Below are positions 25,445 to 31,059 of a DNA stretch of 44,149 bases, one piece after another (position 1 is the stretch's first letter; every line of letters starts with the position of its first letter). Made by a program: the position numbers and the translations under genes. The stretch comes from Micromonospora lupini str. Lupac 08. Its GTDB lineage: Bacteria > Actinomycetota > Actinomycetes > Mycobacteriales > Micromonosporaceae. The DNA is taken from assembly GCF_000297395.2 (NCBI RefSeq), contig NZ_HF570107.1, positions 30,509 to 74,657 on the forward strand, written 5' to 3'. The notes under the pieces were generated by a model. That model did not search any database, was not told the origin of the DNA, and saw only the letters and a list, made by a program, of their open reading frames with translations.

Positions 25445-26634
25445 TTCCCTCGCCGCAGGACCCGACGAGTGTCGAGCCGTTCCGGGTGCACGCCAGCCCC
25501 GAGGAGTTGGACGACCTTCGGGCGCGCCTGCGCGCGACGCGCTGGCCGGACGCGCCGCAGGACGCCGGGTGGTCGCTGGGCACAGACATCACCTATCTGC
25601 GCGAACTCGTCGACTACTGGGCGGAGGAGTTCGACTGGCCGGCGCAGGAGGCCGCTCTCGCGCGCCTGCCGCGCTTTCGCACGCGGATCCGGGACCTGGG
25701 CGTCTCGTTCATTCATGCCCGTGCCGTCGCGCCGGTCGGGCCGGTGCTGCCGCTGGTCCTCTGCCACGGATGGCCGGACTCGTCGTGGCGCTACGAGAAG
25801 GTGGTGCCCCTGCTCACCGACCCCGGCGCGTTCGGCGCGGACCCGGCCGACGCCTTCGACGTCGTCGTGCCGGACATGCCGGGATTCGGGCACTCGGACC
25901 GTCCGGCGGGAGGACCCCTCGACTCGATCGCGGTCGCCGACCTGTGGGCCGAGCTGATGACCGCGCTCGGTCACGCGAGTTTCGGTGCCGTGGGAGGGGA
26001 CATCGGCAGCTCGGTGAGCCGCTACCTCGCCCTGAACCATCCTGAGCGAGTCGTTGCCGTGCACCGCATGGAGGCCAGCCTCCCGGTTCTCACCGCCGTT
26101 GACCTCGCACCGGAGGAGCGGGCCTGGTTGGACTCCGCCGTCGCGTGGAAGGCCAGCGAAGGCGCGTACGCCGAGATGCACCGCACCAAGCCGCAGACCG
26201 CCGCCGTGGGGCTGACCGACTCACCCGCCGGACTGGCCGCATGGATCGTCGAGAAGCTGCGGTCGTGGAGCGACTGTCACGGCGACGTCGAGCAGAGCTT
26301 CACCAAGGACGAGATCCTCACCCTGCTCACGCGCTACTGGCTGACCGGAACGATTGGCTCGTCCATGCGCATGTACGCCGCCAACGCCGCGATCCCACCG
26401 GAACAACACGCCCGCAGGGTCGAAGTACCGTCCGGCTTCGCGCTCTTCCCCGGCGACACGCTCCACCCGCCGCGCGCCTGGCTCGAGCGCACGGCAAACG
26501 TCGTGCGCATCACCGAGCTCGACAAGGGTGGCCACTTCGCGCCCTTCGAGGAGCCCGAGCTGTACGCGCAGGAGCTGCGCGAATTCTTCCGGCCCTACCG
26601 TACTTCTTGCGCTTCTGGAGGTTGTCGGTCCTGA
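25441..26634 (+). CDS. Epoxide hydrolase (alpha/beta-hydrolase with EHN domain)
   Basis: 397 aa from the ATG at 25441 (GTG 25432 is possible). The N-terminal EHN region is clear: VEPFRVHASPEELDDLRARLRATRWPD, then the Trp-rich GWSLGTDITYLRELVDYWAEEFDW. The hydrolase fold has the oxyanion motif LCHGWPDSSWRYEKVVP, the nucleophile Asp in GAVGGDIGSSVSRYLAL, the cap with a Tyr-rich LLTRYWLTGTIGSSMRMY, and the catalytic His in ELDKGGHFAPFEEPEL. The enzyme opens epoxides to diols through an Asp ester intermediate and is similar to microsomal-type bacterial epoxide hydrolases. It is followed by an AraC-type regulator and a RibD-like reductase on the same strand. Confidence 0.88.
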   Translation: MIPSPQDPTSVEPFRVHASPEELDDLRARLRATRWPDAPQDAGWSLGTDITYLRELVDYWAEEFDWPAQEAALARLPRFRTRIRDLGVSFIHARAVAPVGPVLPLVLCHGWPDSSWRYEKVVPLLTDPGAFGADPADAFDVVVPDMPGFGHSDRPAGGPLDSIAVADLWAELMTALGHASFGAVGGDIGSSVSRYLALNHPERVVAVHRMEASLPVLTAVDLAPEERAWLDSAVAWKASEGAYAEMHRTKPQTAAVGLTDSPAGLAAWIVEKLRSWSDCHGDVEQSFTKDEILTLLTRYWLTGTIGSSMRMYAANAAIPPEQHARRVEVPSGFALFPGDTLHPPRAWLERTANVVRITELDKGGHFAPFEEPELYAQELREFFRPYRTSCASGGCRS

Positions 26635-26691
26635 CTGTCCACGTCGCTAGCCTCGGGAGGGAATCTCGGCAGATCGAAGACGCAGGGGGTC

Positions 26692-27420
26692 ATGGCGTTG
26701 CGGTTCGAGCATCGCGACACCGAGGTCGACGTGAGCCTCGTCGACCGCGTGTGGCGCACCCGCTCCGACGCCGAGGAGACGATGACGTCCGCGGCACGCA
26801 CCTGCTGGCATCTGATCCTCTCGCGGGCGCAGGGACGCCTACTCGCCAGCCTGCGCGGGCCGGAGACGAGGGCGACCACGGCACCGGTCCCGCCGGGCAC
26901 CGAGTTCCTCGGGATCCGGTTCGCATTCGGCGCGGTGCTTCGACCGCATCCCGCAGCCTCGTTCGTCGATGGGTACGTGCCGATCCCAGTGACGGATTCG
27001 GGCAGGATCGTCATCGGCGGCGAAAGCTGGGAGGCGCCGACGTTCGAGAACGTCGAGCACTTCGCCCGGCGCTTGCAGGACGCGGGTCTGCTGGTGCGAT
27101 CGCATCTCGGGGACGAGGAGCGAATCGCCGAGCATCCCGAAGCCAGCCCTAACGAGCGAACCTTGCAGCGTCGCTACCGCGCGATCATTGGACTGCCGCA
27201 AACCGCCGTGAGGCAGATCGACCGCGCGAACGTCGCAGCCACGATGCTGCGCGACGGCCTTGACTGGCGCGCAGTCGTCGAGACGTTGGGGTACTTCGAC
27301 CAAGCCCACCTCACGCACGCGCTGCGTCGCTACGTCGGTTGCACCGCAGGCGAGCTGCAGGCGGGCCACTGTGCCGCCATGTCGTTCCTGTACAAGACCC
27401 ACGCTGGGCCCGGCAGCTAG
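26692..27420 (+). CDS. AraC-family transcriptional regulator
   Basis: 242 aa, ATG with AGGGGGT upstream. The N-terminal half (about residues 1-140) is a cupin-like effector domain of the AraC type used by DUF6597-like regulators (FEHRDTEVDVSLVDRVWRT, GIRFAFGAVLRPHP). The C-terminal HTH domain shows NERTLQRRYRAIIGLPQTAVRQIDRANVAA and then LGYFDQAHLTHALRRYVGCTAGEL, the second helix-turn-helix of the family. It lies 58 bp before the reductase gene on the same strand and probably regulates it and the epoxide hydrolase. No operator is evident. The protein ends with ...YKTHAGPGS. Confidence 0.87.
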   Translation: MALRFEHRDTEVDVSLVDRVWRTRSDAEETMTSAARTCWHLILSRAQGRLLASLRGPETRATTAPVPPGTEFLGIRFAFGAVLRPHPAASFVDGYVPIPVTDSGRIVIGGESWEAPTFENVEHFARRLQDAGLLVRSHLGDEERIAEHPEASPNERTLQRRYRAIIGLPQTAVRQIDRANVAATMLRDGLDWRAVVETLGYFDQAHLTHALRRYVGCTAGELQAGHCAAMSFLYKTHAGPGS

Positions 27421-27478
27421 CGTCCGTCTGCCAGCCACCCCTGGCCGACTGTCCGCAACCAGAACGTGAAGGAAAACC

Positions 27479-28138
27479 GTGCTACTCAGCGTCAACATCT
27501 TCGTCAGCCTCGACGGCGTCATGCAGGGACCCGGAAATCCCGACGAGGACCGCTCCGGCGGCTTCGACCGCGGCGGGTGGCTCGTTCCACACGCCTCGAC
27601 GCACACGAACGAAGTCGTCGAGAGCTGGTTCCGTGCGGCCGACGCGTTCCTCTTCGGCCGCACCAGCTTCGGCCTGCTCGGCGGGTACTGGCCGAAGGTC
27701 ACCGACCCTGACAACCTGATTGCCACCAAGCTCAACACGCTGCCGAAGTATGTCGTCAGCTCCACGCTTACCGACGGTGAAGCCGATTGGAACCCGACGA
27801 CGGTCCTCCGCGGTGCCCCGGCCGACGAGGTACGCCGCCTCAAGGAGCTTCCCGGCAAGGAACTCCAGGTGCACGGAAGCTGGAAACTCGTGCAGACGCT
27901 GCACCAGGCAGGACTCGTCGATGTCTACCGGCTACTCCAATTCCCGGTCGTCGTCGGCACGGGAAAGCGCCTGTTCCCGGACCGATCGACGCCCGCGACG
28001 TTCGCAACCGTCGAAGAGAGCTCACGCGTACTGCCCGGCGGCGTCGTCTCGCTGACCCTCAACCCCACGAGCCTCGGCGCGATCTCCGGAGGCGCGTACG
28101 CGGTCGACGAAGGGCGCTCGACGCCGGTCCTCGACTGA
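27479..28138 (+). CDS. Dihydrofolate reductase-family (RibD C-terminal-like) protein
   Basis: 219 aa, GTG start with AAGGA about 5 nt upstream. The start LLSVNIFVSLDGVMQGPGNPDED is the typical opening of DHFR-fold RibD_C proteins. It continues with ADAFLFGRTSFGLLGGYW, KYVVSSTLTDGEADWNPTTVLRG, LQVHGSWKLVQTLHQAGLVDVYRLLQFPVVVGTGKRLFP and an ending LNPTSLGAISGGAYA. These proteins are NADPH-binding reductases of uncertain substrate, common as accessory genes in actinobacteria and often paired with AraC-type regulators. The end borders the mobile-element scar that begins at about 28.2 kb. Confidence 0.88.
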   Translation: MLLSVNIFVSLDGVMQGPGNPDEDRSGGFDRGGWLVPHASTHTNEVVESWFRAADAFLFGRTSFGLLGGYWPKVTDPDNLIATKLNTLPKYVVSSTLTDGEADWNPTTVLRGAPADEVRRLKELPGKELQVHGSWKLVQTLHQAGLVDVYRLLQFPVVVGTGKRLFPDRSTPATFATVEESSRVLPGGVVSLTLNPTSLGAISGGAYAVDEGRSTPVLD

Positions 28139-28199
28139 CAACGGTGCTCGACCAGCTTCGAGGCCCTGATCTCCCGGCCAGAGCCTGTGTCGAAGCCGG

Positions 28200-28400
28200 T
28201 CACAGCCACTCGTTGACAGCGGTGGGCTCGGGCGCTGGTCGAGTCACGAACATGTCCCAGGTGATCCGGCCCGCCGCATCGGCGAGGGCTTGCAGCGTGG
28301 TGAGGATCCGCTGCCGGGTTCCCTTGCGCTGCCAGCGGCGAAACCGTGCATACGCCGACCAGGACCCCGTAGTCGGGGATCCCCACGAATCCGGCGGCAA
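28200..28400 (-). pseudogene. IS5-family transposase remnant
   Basis: On the minus strand the stretch LPPDSWGSPTTGSWSAYARF and RRWQRKGTRQRILTTLQALAD, then AAGRITWDMFV, matches the N-terminal part of IS5-family (DDE) transposases, where the usual order is FGxWxTVYxRFRRWxxDGTW, QAxADAAG and WxVSVDST. The reading frame then runs into PAPEPTAVNEWL and a stop at 28200, so the DDE catalytic part is missing. The upstream frame is also not conserved. No complete ORF or clear IS ends are present, so this is a decayed fragment at the edge of the tRNA-linked scar. Boundaries are approximate. Confidence 0.65.
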
Positions 28401-28473
28401 AGGGCTGCCCTGCCCTGTAGCCATCGCCTCAGGGCCTAGCCAGCGGCCGGGCGTGCACCAATGGGTGTACGAG

Positions 28474-28518
28474 AAACGCTCCTCTGGTCGACTTCCGTCG
28501 ATGACCAGAGAGGCGTTT
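28474..28518. repeat. Imperfect hairpin, copy 1 of a repeated terminator-like element
   Basis: AAACGCTCCTCTGGTCGAC, a short loop and GTCGATGACCAGAGAGGCGT. The arms pair with a bulge of two to three bases near the loop. A related hairpin with the same CTCTGGTCGAC...GTCGATGAC core lies at 30656-30698, 2.2 kb away, beside tRNA-Arg. It is probably a transcription terminator or a repeat dispersed in the genome. Confidence 0.5.
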
Positions 28519-28554
28519 GTGCTCGGAGAACGGCAATCCGACCCACACGAAGAA

Positions 28555-28588
28555 GAAAGGGGCATCCCCCTCAGGGGACGCCCCTTTC
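28555..28588. terminator. Rho-independent-type terminator of the toxin/immunity remnant
   Basis: A 15-bp stem (28555-28569 with 28574-28588, loop CTCA, one A/C mismatch) of the form GAAAGGGGC.TCCCC. On the minus strand it is followed by the T-rich TTTCTTCTTCG. It lies 78 bp after the end of the minus-strand 109-aa gene. Confidence 0.7.
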
Positions 28589-28665
28589 CGTCACCCCGCC
28601 GGGTCGGCGGACCCGGCGGAGTGACATCACTCAATCAATGACCGACCATGTGACGCGACGACACG

Positions 28666-28995
28666 TCACAAGAAACGAGGAAGCCGAACCGCCTTGTCCA
28701 CCGTCTGGCAGAGGCCACGGTAGAACTCGACCATCTCCTCGTCTGCCGGCTCCTGCTCCTGCGTCTCCTCCAGGGCACTGTGGGCGCCCACGGACAGCGC
28801 ACGCACGAACCGCTTGGCAGCCTCCGGATTTTCGATCTTCCGGATGTCCAGATATCCCATTGCTCGGCCGGGGCTGAGCCACTCGTCGAACTCGTCGACT
28901 GCGGCCACGTCGGCGGGAACCAGCCCCATGACGTGCGACAGCACCCTGCCCTGGATCCACCACTCCAGGTCGTCGTCGAACAGCACCGCCAACAC
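28666..28995 (-). CDS. Small acidic protein, candidate immunity gene
   Basis: 109 aa from a GTG at 28995 with GGGGG upstream; a longer frame without a normal start extends to about 29040. It is acidic and Trp-rich (LFDDDLEWWIQGRVLSHVMGLVP, FDEWLSPGRAMGYLDIRKIENP), with a helical C-terminus (EEMVEFYRGLCQTVDKAVRLPRFL). It directly follows the toxin-like C-terminal fragment, with about 35 nt between them. In polymorphic toxin loci the immunity gene sits exactly there and is often small and acidic. I do not recognise the family, so the immunity role is inferred from position and composition. The gene looks intact even though the toxin gene is broken. Confidence 0.45.
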   Translation of the reverse strand: MLAVLFDDDLEWWIQGRVLSHVMGLVPADVAAVDEFDEWLSPGRAMGYLDIRKIENPEAAKRFVRALSVGAHSALEETQEQEPADEEMVEFYRGLCQTVDKAVRLPRFL

Positions 28996-29029
28996 CAGGG
29001 CCCCCGTGCCGAGTAACAGAACTGGAACA

Positions 29030-29385
29030 TCAGAAGCCGATGCGGATGACGTCCTTCCGCCCCGAGGCGTCGGCTCTCTTCGCCATCGCGATCCGCCACT
29101 CCATCGGATAGCCCGTCATGTCGACGACCGTGAAGTTGTTTCCCTTGGTGAGGTGGTGGTCGAATGATGCGAGCAACACATTGAGTTTCTGGTTCTTTAT
29201 AGAGGAATCGCCCATCGCATCGTACGTACGGTTCCACTGGTCGGTCCAGTCGTAGTTCGCGTTGGCCGGCGCTGGCTTGAAGACCGCCTCCCTGAACCTC
29301 GACACCACCGAGAGCCGCTGAACAGGTCGTGCAGCCGCTTCGTGCCGGCCACGGAACCCGCGATCGGAATCACGGCCCCCGCGGC
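29030..29385 (-). pseudogene. C-terminal fragment of a toxin-like (polymorphic toxin/CdiA-type) protein, frameshifted
   Basis: The intact frame (29308-29030) encodes about 92 residues, including APANANYDWTDQWNRTYDAM, DHHLTKGNNFTVVDMTGYPM and ending DVIRIGF. The combination of a KGxNFTVVDxTG segment with an IRIGF end resembles C-terminal toxin domains of large secreted proteins, from memory of such sequences. Upstream (about 29385-29316) a different frame reads GAVIPIAGSVAGTKRLHDLF, like the hydrophobic pre-toxin linker, so a frameshift lies near 29315-29330. At 29385 the similarity ends abruptly where an integrase fragment on the other strand begins. The N-terminal bulk of the protein is gone, so this is a remnant. 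Confidence 0.5.
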
Positions 29386-29730
29386 TCCAGCATCGTGGTC
29401 ACGGCCGACACCTACACCAGTGTCCTGCCGCAGATCCAGCGCCGCTGCGCCGACGCCACCGCCCAACTGGTGCTCAACGCCGCCCGCCGCACCCGGAAGA
29501 AGATCGAAGCCAGCGCCCGCAAGAACCGGCCCGACCGCAGCCCCAAAGCCGGCACCCCGGCGCCGACGAAACCGAAACAGGTGCTCCGGCCCCACCGAAG
29601 CGCAAGCAGGCCGCAAAGCCGCAGATCACGTCCCGACAAGCCCGCGAGAACGCCTTCTCCGGGGCTGCACCCACATCGCACCCACGTGACACCCACCGTC
29701 CACGCAGGCCAGCCAGCAAGAAGGGCTTGA
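29383..29730 (+). pseudogene. C-terminal fragment of a tyrosine integrase
   Basis: The frame SSIVVTADTYTSVLPQIQRR and onwards is the end of a phage/ICE-type tyrosine recombinase: the usual context is LGHSSIVVTADTYTSVLP, with the nucleophile Tyr in ADTY. It continues with a basic Lys/Arg/Pro-rich tail to the stop at 29728-29730. The GH of the family motif and everything before it are missing: sequence upstream of 29383 belongs to the toxin fragment on the other strand. It lies 34 bp before the duplicated tRNA end, the classic int-att order of actinobacterial integrative elements. The recombinase cannot work because the R-H-R residues are lost. Confidence 0.8.
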
Positions 29731-29764
29731 CCCGCGTTGCCGCAGTTCAGACCCCTCATGATCT

Positions 29765-29811
29765 TGTGCGCCCGAAGGGACTCGAACCCCTAACCTTCTG
29801 ATCCGTAGTCA
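29765..29811 (-). other. att-like duplication of the tRNA-Arg 3' half (copy 1)
   Basis: 47 bp identical to 30714-30760. On the minus strand this is the part of tRNA-Arg(ACG) from the anticodon loop to the 3' end. There is no 5' half, so it is not a tRNA gene. Such a fragment is what is left when an element integrates into the 3' end of a tRNA gene. It lies just after the integrase remnant. Confidence 0.88.
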
Positions 29812-29915
29812 AAAAGAACTACTTGGTGTGACCTGCGTTCACGTAGTTTGTCCACATCTGTCATGTAGCACAGTCGACGGAGCGCTACGCCAGGCGACCT
29901 TTCCTGCCCTCGACA

Positions 29916-29931
29916 TGAGCCCATGGGCTCA
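29916..29931. repeat. Perfect 16-bp palindrome TGAGCCCATGGGCTCA (copy 1)
   Basis: A self-complementary 16-mer followed by CGCA. The same 20-bp string occurs again at 30635-30654. Copy 1 lies upstream of the DUF4259 gene and copy 2 downstream of it. It may be a protein binding site or an element-specific repeat. Confidence 0.7.
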
Positions 29932-30031
29932 CGCACTTGTGACGCTCTGGCGCCCGGCCACCGCACGATCTTCAGTTAAGTTCCATAGCCGCTGATGATC
30001 AGCGTTGGCCGTCTATCGAAGCGAGGGCGAT

Positions 30032-30463
30032 GTGGGCACGTTTGGAACCGGACCGTTCAGCAGCGACGGTGCCCTGGACTTCCTTGACGAACTCGCCGAG
30101 CGACCGCCACAAAAGCGCGTCGAGGCACTGCGGCACATGCTCGGCTACGTCCTTACCAACCGCGACCTCCTCTGGCGGGAGTACTTCCCCGACCAAGTAG
30201 TAGCGGCGGCAGCCCTGGTGGCCGCTACCTTTCCCGGCGGCGAGCACCTACGGCACCGCCTTACGCAAGTAGCCGAAGAACCAAGCGCAACGATTCTGCC
30301 CGAGCCAGCGCCCGACCTTGCCACGTCCGCGCTCGAAGCGTTGCGCTTCGTGGCCGGTCCCGGCGGACCCTGGCATCAAGGATGGACGACCGAGACCGAC
30401 CAGGCCGAGGCGCAGCGAACCATCGACGGTCTCACCGCCATCCTTGAAGCAGCGGATTCGTAA
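30032..30463 (+). CDS. DUF4259 domain protein
   Basis: 143 aa from GTG 30032, chosen over 30005 because it has GCGAGGGCG upstream and because the family begins with M-G-T-[WF]-G-x-G-P-F. Here the start is MGTFGTGPFSSDGALDFLDEL, the DUF4259 signature. The rest is helical: EALRHMLGYVLTNRDLLWREYF, VVAAAALVAATFPGGEHL, and a C-terminal QAEAQRTIDGLTAILEAADS. DUF4259 proteins are small cytosolic proteins of unknown function, common in actinobacteria. It is the only recognisable gene between the two att-like copies, so it may be cargo of a reduced element. The gene itself looks intact. Confidence 0.75.
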   Translation: MGTFGTGPFSSDGALDFLDELAERPPQKRVEALRHMLGYVLTNRDLLWREYFPDQVVAAAALVAATFPGGEHLRHRLTQVAEEPSATILPEPAPDLATSALEALRFVAGPGGPWHQGWTTETDQAEAQRTIDGLTAILEAADS

Positions 30464-30478
30464 GAACCACCAGACACC

Positions 30479-30637
30479 ATGTCGACCGAAGATCGCGAAT
30501 GGCGGCCGCCGTGCAGCGAGCGGGCCTCTTATGCGTCGCGGTTGAGACGCGTGGATGGCGACCAGGAGGCACCTCGCGCCAAAGACTGCGCCCGCTACTC
30601 AGAGTGGCGGTGGAGTAGCCGCAAGCGGCAGGCGTGA
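30479..30637 (+). CDS. Possible 52-aa protein between the att-like copies
   Basis: An ATG frame 15 nt after the DUF4259 stop reads MSTEDREWRPPCSERASYAS and ends ARYSEWRWSSRKRQA. It is basic, Trp/Arg-rich, with two Cys. There is no clear ribosome site, so expression would depend on coupling. The stop codon is the first TGA of the second 16-bp palindrome. No family is recognised; it may be a random frame. Confidence 0.3.
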   Translation: MSTEDREWRPPCSERASYASRLRRVDGDQEAPRAKDCARYSEWRWSSRKRQA

Positions 30638-30650
30638 GCCCATGGGCTCA
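30635..30650. repeat. Perfect 16-bp palindrome TGAGCCCATGGGCTCA (copy 2)
   Basis: Identical to 29916-29931 together with the following CGCA, 719 bp away. Located just before the hairpin that precedes the tRNA-Arg end. Confidence 0.7.
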
Positions 30651-30655
30651 CGCAA

Positions 30656-30698
30656 AACGCCCCTCTGGTCGACGATTGTCGATGACTAGAGGGGCGTT
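30656..30698. terminator. Hairpin beside tRNA-Arg, copy 2 of the repeated element
   Basis: AACGCCCCTCTGGTCGAC, loop GATT, GTCGATGACTAGAGGGGCGT. A strong stem with a bulge near the loop, placed just downstream of the leftward-transcribed tRNA-Arg gene, so it could terminate the tRNA transcript. Related to the hairpin at 28474-28518. Confidence 0.6.
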
Positions 30699-30713
30699 GA
30701 CCTGCTCAAACTC

Positions 30714-30760
30714 TGTGCGCCCGAAGGGACTCGAACCCCTAACCTTCTGATCCGTAGTCA
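30714..30760 (-). other. att-like site inside tRNA-Arg (copy 2)
   Basis: The 47 bp identical to 29765-29811. It covers the 3' half of the intact tRNA-Arg gene plus two bases beyond its end. The distance between copies is 949 bp. Confidence 0.88.
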
Positions 30761-30788
30761 GATGCTCTATCCATTGAGCTACGGGCGC
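30716..30788 (-). tRNA. tRNA-Arg (anticodon ACG)
   Basis: On the minus strand: acceptor arm GCGCCCG/CGGGCGC, D-arm GCTC...GAGC, anticodon arm TCTGA-CTACGGA-TCAGA with anticodon ACG, T-arm AGGGG-TTCGAGT-CCCTT, discriminator A. CCA is not encoded. All arms pair, so the gene is intact despite being an integration target. Confidence 0.95.
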
Positions 30789-30823
30789 TCGTGCTCAGCC
30801 AGTGTACACACCCGGCTTTCGCG

Positions 30824-30914
30824 CGGAGACTCCGGGATTCGAACCCGGGAGGGGCTTTAAGACCCCAACCGCATTAGCAGTGCGGCGCCATAGACCAGAC
30901 TAGGCGAAGTCTCC
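30824..30914 (-). tRNA. tRNA-Ser (anticodon GCT)
   Basis: On the minus strand: acceptor GGAGACT/AGTCTCC, anticodon arm CCGCA-CTGCTAA-TGCGG with anticodon GCT, a long variable arm as in class II tRNAs, T-arm CCGGG-TTCGAAT-CCCGG, discriminator G as expected for serine. It lies 35 bp upstream of tRNA-Arg and on the same strand, probably in one transcript. Confidence 0.95.
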
Positions 30915-31059
30915 CTGGTGGCCCGTAGACCACCGCGCCCGAGGATACAGGTCGCCACCCACCGGGAGCAAAACGACTTCCGGGGTACGCCCACCGCGAC
31001 TGCCGAACCCCGTGTTTCGGCGCTGTGCGGTGGCGTGATCGGGACTACGCTCCATCGAT

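Noticed and set aside
28461..28877. Plus-strand frames across the scar (for example 138 aa)
   Set aside because: They cross two hairpins and the candidate immunity gene antisense; no recognisable domain.
29765..29811. Second tRNA-Arg gene
   Set aside because: Only the 3' half is present; acceptor 5' strand and D-arm are missing, so it is an integration footprint.
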